DNA of 64,000 nt, taken from Planctomycetota bacterium (GTDB taxonomy: Bacteria; Planctomycetota; Phycisphaerae; UBA1845). Where the stretch lies: positions 1-64,000 of the forward strand of contig JACQFE010000046.1 of the NCBI GenBank assembly GCA_016200265.1, read 5' to 3'. The position numbers and the translations under genes were made by a program. Of this stretch, positions 6,940 through 18,400 are shown one piece after another. Positions within the stretch are counted from its first letter, which is position 1. Each line of letters opens with the position of its first letter. The notes below the pieces were generated by a model that worked only from the letters and a program-made list of their open reading frames with translations, did no database searches and had not been told where the DNA came from.

Positions 6940-9804
6940 TTATGGTTGCGTTACGTCGGAAGCTTGATTCACGAGGTCGCGGGCGATAATCGCGTCGATG
7001 TCATCGAGGTTGAGTACGCCGTCATGATTCACGTCGGCGAAGGACAAGTCTCCGAACCCCATGCGTCGCGCGGCGTTTAGCGAGATTGATGGTCGTGTGA
7101 CCGCTTCCGATGCCGCGACGAGATTTGGACAGCAGCCTGCCATATCTGTGGCGAGATAGTTGCGCTGGATGAACACCATGTCGTTCGCGTTGACGGTCCC
7201 ATCGCCATTGAGGTCCGCATTGAATCCGCCGGTACCGCAGGGAGTGTCTCGCGACACAGTGGTGGAAAAGGCTCCCATGAGAATGGCCTGGTCGATGGCG
7301 TCGATCACCCCGTTTCCATCGAGGTTGCCATTCACCAACCAGTTGCCTCCTTGCGCCGGGTCACCCACGAACGATGCGACATATTTGTTGCCTGAAACAT
7401 TCAATGACGCCGTCGACCGAAGCGTGTGCTTGGGATCGCGGGCGGATACGCAGGTGTACTGACCGGGCGGCACCTGCAGGCTGACGTTGTCGGCCCGGCC
7501 TGGCAAGCTGAATGGGAAACCAAAGGACACCGACTGTTCGATCACGACAGGTGGTTCGTAGCAATCCGTATAGAATGAGAATTCAATGCATCGCTGCACG
7601 GGGCCCTGGCTCATTTGGGGAGAGAGTTGCACGCTAACCTGCACCGCGTTCGCGTCCTCCACCAGGACATTCCATGAGCATGTACCGCTCGCTCCACAGG
7701 CGTCGATGGCCTCGCAGGCAAAGTGCGACGTGCCCGCCGGAACGTACCCTCCGTGCTGGATGAGCTGGGTGATGTCGGCACCGTTACTGTTTGTGCCCAG
7801 ACAAGCCAATTGCAACGGGCCGTCGCATTCGCCCGTCGCCGTGGGCGGATTCCAGCTTAACATTGCAGCGATCGTTCCGGAATCAGCCTGAGTTACGATG
7901 CTTTGTGGGCAGGCGAGAACCGGATTGGCGCCATGGATCTTGACGGCGGCCTCGCAGCAAGGAGCAAAAAGCACCGACACGCCACGATCATCGGTCAGCA
8001 ATGTGTGCTGTGGATTGCTGTCGACGAAACACGGAGCGTCCTGCGCACAGGCCTGAATTCCGTGGAAACGAAGGGTGGCTATTGTCGCGGGACCTCTGGT
8101 GCCCGGATTGCCGAGACCGACGCTCACCGCGTAAAAGAGCACGCCTCCCGCCTGATCGGCGGCGCTGAAGATTTCAACCGAGAACGGAGAATGCGGATCG
8201 GAATTGATCCCTGGTGACGCGTCGACGAAATCCAGGACCGTCGGATCGAAGACGATGCGGAATTGCCCGCCGATGATCGTGTGGGAACTATTGCCGAGCT
8301 CCAGATTCATGACAATGTCTTCACCTTCCTGGTGACATGAACCCTGAAGCGTCGGATCCGGTCCCACACGGAGGCATAAAGAGGGAACATCACTACAGAA
8401 GCACGATTGCGAAACCACGTCGCACTTGTGACCGAAGCACTGTTCGTCGGACGAGCAACCGACGGTGGAAATATCAACGCCTTCGCAAACTCCCTTGCCG
8501 TTGCAGGCATCGTGAATAGTGCAATCCTGAGCGTCGTTGCATGGCGTGCCGGCGAGTGACGGTGGATGGCTTACAAAGCCGGTCTGGGGCTCGCAATTGT
8601 TGAGAGTGCATGGATTGCCGTCATCCAACGGCGTCAGGTTCCGACTCAGCGGATTGCAGCAATACATCGCGGGGTCAAAGTTGTCGCTCCAGATGCACAG
8701 TCCGCCCTCGCAAACGTCGTTGGTGCAGGCATTGTTGTCATTGCAGCCAGATGAAGTCTTGCACTGACGACAACCTTCGATGGGAGTTCCAATGCAGATG
8801 CCATCGACGCAATGATCATTCGCCGTACAGACGTGACCGTCGTTGCACGAATCATTGACGGTGCAGGTGGATGTGGCGATGGCGCGAATGGACTCAATGA
8901 TATCCGCGAACGGTTGTTTCGACTGAAACGCCTGTCCACCCGTCGCGCTTGCCAATGAATTGGCGAGCCCCATGACACAGCTATCCGTCCCTGTCCCCAT
9001 GATCGGTGAGACGATTACATGGCTGGCGACGGCGACGTTGGCGGCGTTGGTTACGGAGTCCCGGTCCGGTCCCGGATCCTGGCAACCCTCGGGGCGACTT
9101 CCATTGCAAGCGCCCTCATCGCTCATGGGGATGATGATGCGCGTCGCCCCGACTGTTCCACCGGGCGGCGGTCCTGTCCAGGGAAAGCGAGCGGCGACAA
9201 TCGCGGTCGCCGGACCCCAGGATTCAAACGCGGAAAACGTGTTGGGGAACGGGCAGGTTCCGGCGAAGGCGCCAGGAACTGTGCCGCCCAATAAATCAAC
9301 GACGTCATTCGTCAGACAATCGAATCCTTCTCCGACCGTTGTGATTCCGAGAAAATGCGGAATGACGCTCAGGCCCTGGCTCCCAAGCTGGTTGACGAGG
9401 TCTTGTGCTCCGACGCACAGAGCCGCGGCTTCGTCTCGCATTGAACCCGACGTATCCATGATGAAAACAATTTCCACCTGCGGGCAGTGAAAGGTGGGAG
9501 TACATTCGACGCAATCGACGATCGGGATATTGAGGCATGTTCCGTTGGTGCAAAGATCGGCCGTGCATGGACGACCGTCGTTGCAATCCGCGCTGGAAGA
9601 ACAGCCGCCGCCCCGGACGGTGCGTAATCCGTTCCGGAACACCCGTCCGCTGGATGATGCCGTGTTATTCAGCGATGCGACCGATCCGGGAGGCGCGGCG
9701 ATCGTGTCCACCGCGCAAATCGATAAGTGCACGAAGAGCGCCATGGCATACCGTGCGAAGAAGATTCGAAGTTTCCGGAAAGTCTCTTTCACAACGATTT
9801 TCAA
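6940..9804 (-). CDS. secreted VWA-cohesin-HYR-dockerin Cys-rich protein
   Basis: A 954-residue protein. TTG 9804 begins one base after the upstream gene's stop, pointing to translational coupling; an internal ATG at 9744 would also leave a signal peptide. Residues 21-38 are the hydrophobic core of the signal. Cys-rich four-cysteine motifs (CNDGRPCTADLC) flank a von Willebrand A domain with metal site DTSGS at 117-121. More Cys modules follow at 314-470, including the GTPIEGCRQC linker also seen in the giant protein at 12.4 kb. A cohesin-like domain covers about 478-625, a HYR-like domain 628-718, and dockerin-type EF-hand loops lie at 827-845, 864-882 and 924-943 (DLNGDGTVNANDM). Probably an extracellular adhesive or scaffold protein. 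Confidence 0.75.
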   Translation of the reverse strand: MKIVVKETFRKLRIFFARYAMALFVHLSICAVDTIAAPPGSVASLNNTASSSGRVFRNGLRTVRGGGCSSSADCNDGRPCTADLCTNGTCLNIPIVDCVECTPTFHCPQVEIVFIMDTSGSMRDEAAALCVGAQDLVNQLGSQGLSVIPHFLGITTVGEGFDCLTNDVVDLLGGTVPGAFAGTCPFPNTFSAFESWGPATAIVAARFPWTGPPPGGTVGATRIIIPMSDEGACNGSRPEGCQDPGPDRDSVTNAANVAVASHVIVSPIMGTGTDSCVMGLANSLASATGGQAFQSKQPFADIIESIRAIATSTCTVNDSCNDGHVCTANDHCVDGICIGTPIEGCRQCKTSSGCNDNNACTNDVCEGGLCIWSDNFDPAMYCCNPLSRNLTPLDDGNPCTLNNCEPQTGFVSHPPSLAGTPCNDAQDCTIHDACNGKGVCEGVDISTVGCSSDEQCFGHKCDVVSQSCFCSDVPSLCLRVGPDPTLQGSCHQEGEDIVMNLELGNSSHTIIGGQFRIVFDPTVLDFVDASPGINSDPHSPFSVEIFSAADQAGGVLFYAVSVGLGNPGTRGPATIATLRFHGIQACAQDAPCFVDSNPQHTLLTDDRGVSVLFAPCCEAAVKIHGANPVLACPQSIVTQADSGTIAAMLSWNPPTATGECDGPLQLACLGTNSNGADITQLIQHGGYVPAGTSHFACEAIDACGASGTCSWNVLVEDANAVQVSVQLSPQMSQGPVQRCIEFSFYTDCYEPPVVIEQSVSFGFPFSLPGRADNVSLQVPPGQYTCVSARDPKHTLRSTASLNVSGNKYVASFVGDPAQGGNWLVNGNLDGNGVIDAIDQAILMGAFSTTVSRDTPCGTGGFNADLNGDGTVNANDMVFIQRNYLATDMAGCCPNLVAASEAVTRPSISLNAARRMGFGDLSFADVNHDGVLNLDDIDAIIARDLVNQASDVTQP

Positions 9805-9805
9805 C

Positions 9806-11788
9806 TCATTGTCGAGGTCCGCTTATTCTTGCGTAAACCTCTCTTGCATCGATGCTGTCAACATCACCGTCGCCATCAAAATCAAAGTGGATTAGGCAAT
9901 CGGACGAAGCCGCGACAAAATCGGGTGCGTCCTTGTTTCCGCTGTAGCATTCCTGTAATCCGACACTGTCGAGAAGATCGACGTCGCCGTCGCCATCTCG
10001 ATCGCCCAGTAAACATCCGTCGCGGCAGGCGCTGGTAATGCACGGACTTAGCAGATTGCAGGGCAGGCTAGGGTCGCCACATACCGCGGTCCCACCCCCT
10101 GATGTACACTGCTTAAAAGGAAATCCGGGAGAGCACAATCCACTGACAAAGCGGCAAGTCACGGTACTCGGAGGGTCACAAGCGCCTTCCGGTGTGGTCA
10201 GCGGGCACAGGTCATAGCAGTCGTCGACGCCGTCGCCGTCGGCGTCCAGAATCAACTCGCAGGTGTCCGGGATGCCGTTGCCGTTGCAGTCCGGCTCGCA
10301 CCCATCCGGCACGGAGTTGTTGTTGCAATCCGCACACGCCAAATTGCCCGGAGGACAATCACGGATGTCGCATTCGTCGGCAATGCCGTTGTGGTTGCAG
10401 TCCGCCTCGCATTCGTCCGGCACGGAATTGTGATTGCAGTCATTGCTGAATCCGCAGGGCTGTTCGCAAAACGGAAAGTTGTTGCAATCGATATCGCAAA
10501 GGTCTTCGGTTCCATTGTGGTTGCAATCGCTAATTTCCAACGTCGGACCCACCGTCTGCACGGTGATTGAGTTCGGCGCGCCCGGCTTGAAAAGTCCAAG
10601 CGTCGCCGTCGTCATTTTGGGATCGGGCGGTGAATTGACATCGAAGCGGAAGTTGTACAGCGTGCTCCATCGCAATGCATTGGCGTTCGGGTTCTGATCA
10701 TAGGACACGCATGACCAGGCGATCTGGTTGTTTTCAATGGTCGCGGCCCAGTTGTCGCGAGAATACGGCTCGCCGCTGTGATAATCCACGTCGTGAAAGC
10801 CGATGTTTTGCACAATGGCGTGCTGGGGCAGCGGGATCGTAAATGACGCGCCCGACCGGTCGGAATTCAGATTTTCGATCGCATACTCATAGTGCCAGAA
10901 CGTGGCACCGACTTCCGTGGCGCGGGCCGACACGATGAACAAGCCTTCGGCCGGTACACGGGCGTTGACCTGCACGACGGCGGGATCAAATTCCTGCCAG
11001 GCGTTGATCGCCGGTTCCTGCTGGCGCGTCGAACTCGTGATGTTGACGTCGTAGGTGTTTTGATTCGCGTTGTACGTCACCAGTGCCCGACGATACGACG
11101 CGTTGTTTTCGGCATTCCCTGCGGCCGCATCATCGGCGGTAACATAATGCGCCTGAAGGAAGTAGAGCGCACCAAGATTCAGCGACGGATTGAGATCCGA
11201 ATAATGAATTTGCAATCGGGCGTCGACCGGACGGGTCCCCGCATAGCCGCTGGTATCGGGATTCGTTCCGGTGAATGCATTCACGGCCGAGGCGGGTCCG
11301 ATATACGACCAACTTCCGTTTAAGAATGAAGCATAGAGATCGGAACATCCGGGATTCAGTTGGTAACCCCCGATATTCGGGGTTGAGCAGATGCCAAAAC
11401 AATCCGTAGTCTCGTTTGTCGCGAAGAAACCATGCTTGACCCATGAGGTTCCGATTTGTTCGAACCGCCCGTTCAGAAATCGGAACGCGCCGGAACGAAT
11501 GACGGGGTGCTCGGGTGTGAAGTCCTCCCATTGAAGAGGCTCGGTTCCGATATTGCAGGACACCGTCCCAACGGCGATGGCATCGATGGCCGTGCCGTCA
11601 ATTGGATCGAGGCACGGGTTGGGGTTGCAACTGTAGTTGGTTGTGCTTTGGATTTTTGACACAATGACGTCCGGGCCCGGCGTAGGAGTAAATGTGGCGG
11701 TCTGGGCAAAAACGAAATTGCCCGCCCGATGCATCAGCACCAATGCGATGAGACCGAGCGCTAGAATCTGCGCCGTGCGCATCTTCAT
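9806..11788 (-). CDS. secreted DCNxNGxPDxCE-repeat protein with dockerin-type C-terminus
   Basis: ATG 11788 is chosen because AGAGG sits nine bases upstream; ATG 11797 lies directly against that site. A signal peptide (MKMRTAQILALGLIALV...) ends near FVFAQ. The first 430 residues form an uncharacterised beta-rich ectodomain with scattered cysteines. Residues about 435-540 carry calcium-loop repeats of the form DCNHNGxxDECE (SVPDECEADCNHNGIADEC), a signature common in planctomycete secreted proteins and related to thrombospondin type 3 loops. The last 80 residues have two dockerin-like loops (GDRDGDGDVDLLDSV and DFDGDGDVDSIDA). It is the first gene of a two-gene unit with the VWA protein. Function unknown; likely cell-surface or extracellular. 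Confidence 0.75.
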   Translation of the reverse strand: MKMRTAQILALGLIALVLMHRAGNFVFAQTATFTPTPGPDVIVSKIQSTTNYSCNPNPCLDPIDGTAIDAIAVGTVSCNIGTEPLQWEDFTPEHPVIRSGAFRFLNGRFEQIGTSWVKHGFFATNETTDCFGICSTPNIGGYQLNPGCSDLYASFLNGSWSYIGPASAVNAFTGTNPDTSGYAGTRPVDARLQIHYSDLNPSLNLGALYFLQAHYVTADDAAAGNAENNASYRRALVTYNANQNTYDVNITSSTRQQEPAINAWQEFDPAVVQVNARVPAEGLFIVSARATEVGATFWHYEYAIENLNSDRSGASFTIPLPQHAIVQNIGFHDVDYHSGEPYSRDNWAATIENNQIAWSCVSYDQNPNANALRWSTLYNFRFDVNSPPDPKMTTATLGLFKPGAPNSITVQTVGPTLEISDCNHNGTEDLCDIDCNNFPFCEQPCGFSNDCNHNSVPDECEADCNHNGIADECDIRDCPPGNLACADCNNNSVPDGCEPDCNGNGIPDTCELILDADGDGVDDCYDLCPLTTPEGACDPPSTVTCRFVSGLCSPGFPFKQCTSGGGTAVCGDPSLPCNLLSPCITSACRDGCLLGDRDGDGDVDLLDSVGLQECYSGNKDAPDFVAASSDCLIHFDFDGDGDVDSIDAREVYARISGPRQ

Positions 11789-12406
11789 CAACCGCATCCT
11801 CTTGTTCGAAAAAGTTTGGAGCGCAGAAACTGCGCACCTTACGGCCGAAGGTCTTTATGAGCTGACCTTGCTGAGCCGTCCCCCAGTTTCAACTGACAGC
11901 TATTCCCAAGTACCTCAAAAAAGTGTAAGTTCCCCTCACGTCCCTCCCCTGTGGATTGTGCGGATGGTCCCTAGCATTGAGACAATCTACCTACGCAACA
12001 CTGTAGCAACGGAAATGAAGCCATTCAACAGTCCTAATAGTGTTGAGGTAGTGTTGAGGAGATTGAATGGGCGATAAATTGTTAAATTGGGGTAAATGTG
12101 ATGCAAATGGCGTCGATTCGGTTCTGGAATGTATTTTTCTTGGCCGAATGTATTTTACTTGACAACGGGGTTTAGGAACCGCTACTTTGCTTCAATTATC
12201 GGTAGTGATGTGGAGGGCGGCAATTTGGAATCGGGCGTCAATTCAGAACGACTCCGACAAGTACATGTGTTTTGAGTTTGTACTATCGGGGTGTTTGCGC
12301 GCACCGGCGTGATTTGATCCGCTGAGATGTGCGATTGCGATCAACGGTAACGAGTTGGAAGAAGTGCAGCAGCGGGAAGCTTGATCAACGAATCGGAGGA
12401 AGAAGG
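11789..12406. other. 618-bp divergent intergenic region, no gene seen
   Basis: Lies between the minus-strand dockerin gene and the plus-strand giant repeat gene. The frames crossing it have non-coding composition. It is AT-richer than its surroundings and should hold divergent promoters; a plausible one for the giant gene is listed at 12159-12188. Confidence 0.6.
12159..12188 (+). promoter_or_regulatory. candidate promoter for the giant Cys-rich repeat gene
   Basis: A consensus -35 TTGACA (12159-12164) is followed after 18 bases by TACTTT (12183-12188), a weak -10. It lies about 220 bases upstream of the start codon, so a long leader would be implied. The -35 is good, the -10 poor. Confidence 0.3.
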
Positions 12407-15400
12407 ATGGATGCACGTTTGAATGCGGGAGCGGCTGTGTGTTCGGTATCGCGTCAGATAGTGCGATCCAGTCGCGGTCATTGCTACCGCTGCATTGGGG
12501 TTGCGGCTGCGTTTGTCACCTTGGCGCTTCACGCCAACGCTGCGCATGCGCAGCTACAAACAACCACCGCCGGATGCATTCAAGATGTTGCCACGAAATA
12601 CGGAGGCCCGAGCGGCATTCACTGCACTGCAAACGACGTTTCCATTGGATTGGTTACGCTACCGGCTACGCCGGTTGATGGTTGCGACTACCTTGGTGAT
12701 ACGACAACCTTTGATGCCATCGTAAAAGTCCAGTCGACGGCGACCGAAAGATACGACATCGGCATTTACCTTTCCTTGGATGGCGGCGCTGCGTATACCG
12801 GGAGCTGCCTAATCAGCACCCTTCCTTATACGCCTTCGAACAATAACCCCGCTTGTGCGGGATCCGGAAATCCGTTCGCCTGTTGCACCGGCGTCGGCAC
12901 CGGCACATGCGCATATTCTGACCTTGATTCAACGACCAACACCGGTATGGTGTGTTCATCGGCCAATACTCAGATTTGCAATGACAACAGCGATTGCACC
13001 GGTTCCGTCCCTGTGTGCACGGGTGCCGGAGCACCGTTTGCGTGTTGCACCGGCAATGGAACAGGCTCATCATGCGGGACTTGCATCACTCCCGGCGCCC
13101 TCCAAGACTTGTGCGGCGATATCACAAGCACCAACGCCGTGTACTATAAGATTACCGGTGTGACAGTTTCTTGCCTTGACGTCGATAACGACGGCTTCCT
13201 CGACATCAATGCGCTCACCAGTTGGCGTCAGTCTGGAGCGAACGACCTTTGCCGCACTCCTTCTGCTGCGTTCCCCGGTGCCCCATCGAAGTGCAAAGAG
13301 CAGCCGACGTTGAAGATCCCGATCAACGTCCCCAAGACAATTCAGGTCTGCAAGGACATCGTTCCCAACAGCGATACCGGCAAGTTCAACCTGCAACTCG
13401 ACGGCACTAGTTTTTATTGCAGTGATGGCAGCGGGACATGTGCTTCCGGCAGCGGTGCATGCTCGGATGGCACAGGTACGTGCATGGCCGCCACCAACGT
13501 CGGCGATAACTACTGCACGAGTAACATTACCGTTGCCGCCGGCTCACACACGATCAGCGAGACGGCTGGCACAAGCACCGTCCTGACCGATTACAACTCC
13601 AGCATCGCTTGCTACGACACCGCCGGCCACTGCACGGGTGACAGCACCGTCGCTTGCATTGCTACTGCTACATGTGCGGCCCTTGGCAAGGGTACCTGCA
13701 ACATGACTCCCACGCTGGTGGGAAGCTGCAGCAATTGCACGTCGAAGTCGATCACCATCGGCACGATGGCCACCAAAATCGTCTGCACCATCAGCAACGT
13801 GAACAAGTGCTACAACAGCGACGGCACGCCGGTGAATTGCGATGACAGTAACGTGTGCACGACTGATTCGTGCGTTCCGGCCACCGGTTGTGTGCATACC
13901 AACAACACCAATTCGTGCAATGACAACAACGCCTGCACAACGGGCGACGTGTGCTCAGGCGGCGTATGCAGCGGAACGACTCTGAATTGCAATGATAACA
14001 ATCCTTGCACGAACGATTCCTGCAATACGGCTACCGGTTGCGTATACGCCAACAATACTAGCCCGTGCAACGACGGCAACGCTTGCACCACGAATGACAC
14101 ATGCTCCGGCGGAAGCTGCGTGGGCGGTTCGGCCCCGAATTGCGATGATGGGAATGTTTGCACGACGGACAGCTGCAATTCCGCGACGGGATGCGTACAC
14201 ACGAATAATTCGGTGCCTTGCAACGACAGCAACGCCTGCACGACAGGCGACACTTGTTCCGGCGGATCGTGCGTGGGCAGCCCGCTGAATTGCGACGACG
14301 GCAACGTCTGCACGACGGACGCGTGCAATACGTCCACCGGCTGCACGCATACGAATAATAGCGCCTCTTGCAGCGACGGCAATGCGTGTACGACAAACGA
14401 TACGTGCTCTGGCGGCTCGTGCTCGGGCACGCCGGTGAATTGCAATGACAGCAATCCGTGCACAGCTGATTCGTGCAACCCGGCCACGGGCTGCGTGTAC
14501 TCCTCCAACAGCAATCCATGTGACGACGGGCACGCCTGCACCACTGGTGACGTGTGTCATCTGGGGAGCTGTAGCGGCACGCTAATTCCGGGCTGCATCG
14601 AGTGCGCAACGGCGGCCGACTGCAACGACGGCAACGTATGCACAACGGATACATGCACGGGCGGCGTGTGCGTCTATACGAACAATACCAATTCGTGCAG
14701 CGATGGGAACGCCTGCACGGTGAACGACGTTTGCTTTAGTGGGATGTGTCAGCCTGGAGCGGCGCCGAATTGCGACGACGGCAATGTTTGCACGGATGAT
14801 TCGTGCAATCCGGCGAGCGGCTGCGTCCACGTCAATAATACCAGCCCGTGCAACGACGGCAGCGCCTGCACTACGAACGATACTTGCTCAGGCGGTAGCT
14901 GCGTTGGCGGTCCTGCACCCAATTGCGATGACGGCAATGTGTGCACGACCGATTCGTGCAATCCGGCCTCGGGCTGCACCCATGTGAGTAACACCAGCCC
15001 GTGCAGTGATGGAAATGCCTGCACGACGAATGACACGTGCTCCGGCGGCAGTTGCGTTGGCGGACCCGCGCCGAATTGCGACGACGGCAACGTCTGCACC
15101 GATGATTCGTGCGATTCGGCCTTGGGTTGTGTCCATGCCAACAATTCGTTGCCTTGCAGTGATGGAAATGCCTGCACGACAAACGATTCGTGCTCGGGTG
15201 GAACCTGCGTTCCCGGATCGCCGCTGAATTGCGACGACGGAAACGGCTGCACGGACGACTCCTGCAATCCGGCAAGCGGGTGTGTTTACATGAACAATTC
15301 AAATCCCTGCAGCGACGGCAACGCGTGTACGACCAGCGATACATGCGCGGGCGGGAGCTGCGTGCCTGGACCGGCGCCGAACTGTGACGACGGCAATGGT

Positions 15401-18400
15401 TGCACGGACGATTCTTGCAATCCGTCCATCGGCTGCGTTCATATAAACAATTCCAGCCCATGTACTGATGGAAATGCCTGCACGATCGGCGATGCGTGCT
15501 CGGGCGGTAGTTGCATTCCGGGCTCGCCGCTGGACTGCGACGACGGAAATGGCTGCACGAACGATTCGTGCAACCCTGCGACCGGTTGCGTCTACGTCAA
15601 CAACACCAATCCGTGCAGCGATGGAAATGCCTGCACGACGAATGACACGTGTTCAGGTGGAGCCTGCGTTCCGGGTCCTGCGCCGAATTGTGACGACGGA
15701 AACGTCTGCACGACCGATGGCTGCGACGCGGTCACAGGCTGCACGCATACGAATAATACGAACCCCTGTGATGATGGCCAGGCGTGCACGAGCAACGACG
15801 TGTGCTCCGGCGGAAGCTGTCACGGGACGCCGAACGGCAGCATCTGTTGCACTACGAATGCACAGTGCAATGACGGCAACGTGTGCACCACGGATACCTG
15901 CCAAGGCGGCATTTGCGTGTTCACAAACAATACCAACCCCTGCACCGATGGCAGCGCGTGCACGACGAATGATACGTGCTCCGGCGGAAGCTGCGTGCCC
16001 GGCCCGGCGCTCAACTGCGACGACGGCAATGTGTGCACGAATGACTCCTGCAATCCGGCCAGCGGCTGCGAGCATGTGAATAACAACAGCCCGTGCAGCG
16101 ACGGTAACGCATGCACCACGAATGATACGTGCTCAGGTGGAAGCTGCGTTCCGGGAGCAGCCTTAAATTGCGATGACGGCAACGTCTGCACGGATGATTC
16201 GTGCAACCCAGCGAGTGGCTGCGTGCACGTCGATAACACGAGTCCATGCAGCGATGGCAACGCCTGCACGACGAACGATACTTGCTTAGGAGGTGATTGC
16301 GTTCCCGGACCTGCGCCCAACTGCGATGACGGCAACGTATGCACGGACGATTCGTGCGATACGTCCCTCGGTTGCGTGTATGCCAACAATTCATTGCCAT
16401 GCACCGACAACAACGCCTGCACGACCAATGACATGTGTTCGGGCGGAAGTTGTGTGCCCGGCGCTCCGCTAAACTGCGATGATGGCAACGTGTGCACTAC
16501 GGATAGCTGCAATCCCGCCTCCGGGTGCGTATACACGAACAATACCAACCCCTGTGATGATGGCCTGGGTTGCACGGACAACGACATGTGTTCCGGAGGA
16601 AGTTGTCACGGCACGCCGAACGGCAGCATCTGTTGTGTCACAACCGCCGATTGCAATGACGGCAACATTTGCACGACCGAGTACTGCCAGGGCGGCGTGT
16701 GCGTTTATACGAACAACAACAATCCGTGCAGCGACGGTAGCGCTTGCACGACGAACGACACGTGCTCGGGCGGAAACTGCGTTCCAGGGCCCGCTCCGAA
16801 CTGTGACGACGGCAACATCTGCACTGACGATGCCTGCGATCCAGCCACCGGCTGCACGCACGTCAACAACACCAATCCGTGCAGTGATGGAGACGCATGC
16901 ACGACGAATGACACGTGTGCGGGTGGAAGCTGCATTCCCGGACCGCCGCCAAATTGTGATGACGGAAACGGATGTACGGACGATTCTTGCAACCCGGCCA
17001 GCGGTTGCGTGCATGTCAACAATACGAGTCCTTGCAGTGACAGTAACGCCTGCACGACCAATGACGCCTGCTCCGGCGGAAGTTGCGTTCCTGGCTCGCC
17101 GCTGAATTGCGACGATGGAAATGTCTGCACGGACGATTCGTGTGATCCGGCTGGCGGCTGCATGCACGCCAATAACACGAGTCCGTGCAGCGATGGCAAC
17201 GCCTGCACGACGAATGACACCTGCTCTGGCGGGAGCTGCATCCCCGGACCGGCGCCCAATTGCAATGACAACAATGTGTGCACGGATGATTTCTGCGATT
17301 CGGCAGTTGGATGCCGCCACGCCGACAACTCGTTGCCTTGCAGCGACGGAAGTGCCTGCACGACAACTGATACGTGCCACGGCGGCGCCTGCGTTCCGGG
17401 TCCGGCGCCGAATTGCGACGATGGGAATGTGTGCACGGACGATTCTTGCAATCCGGCGTCCGGCTGCACCCACACCAACAATTCGAACTCCTGCGGTGAC
17501 GGGCATCCTTGCACCAGCAATGACGTGTGCATCAACGGAACCTGCCAGGGCACGCCGATCCCCGGCTGCGTGGAATGCGCGTCCTCGTCGGCGTGCGACG
17601 ATGGCAACGTCTGCACGACGGACGACTGCCAAGGGGACATTTGCGTACACATTAATAACACGAATCCGTGCAGCGACGGCAACGCATGCACGACAAATGA
17701 CGTTTGCACGGGCGGTAGCTGCGTGCCGGGAGTGCCGCTGAATTGCGACGATAGTAATGTTTGTACTGACGATTCATGCAATCCATCCTCCGGCTGCGTG
17801 CATGTGAACAATGCCAACCCATGCAACGACGGCGACGCCTGCACCACCAATGACATTTGCTCGGGCGGACATTGCGCGGGCGGACCACCGCCCAACTGTG
17901 ACGATGGCAATGTGTGCACGGATGATTCCTGCGACGCGGTTAAAGGTTGCAAGCACGTGAACAACACCGGCCCGTGCAGCGATGGAAACGCCTGCACATC
18001 GAACGATATTTGCTCCGGCGGAAGCTGCATCCCCGGACCGCCGACGAGTTGCGACGACGGCAACGGCTGCACGACGGACAGCTGCAAGCCGAGCAGCGGC
18101 TGTGTTCATTCCAACAACGCCAATCCGTGCGATGACGGGAATGCTTGCACCGTGGGAGACGTGTGCTCAGGTGGTTCGTGCAGCGGTGGCCCGCCTTTGA
18201 ATTGCGACGACGGTAATCCCTGCACGGACGATATGTGCAACAAGACCGTCGGCTGCCTCCATAACAATAACACGTATCCATGCAATGACGTAAACGCCTG
18301 CACCACCAATGATCATTGTTCGGGCGGCAAGTGCGTCGGGGGTCCGCCTCTGAACTGCGACGACAACAACATCTGCACAGACGACAGCTGTGCTCCGGCG

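Noticed and set aside
11637-12077. Plus-strand 146-codon frame overlapping the start of the dockerin gene
   Set aside because: It overlaps a well-supported signal peptide region on the other strand and has no motif or ribosome site.
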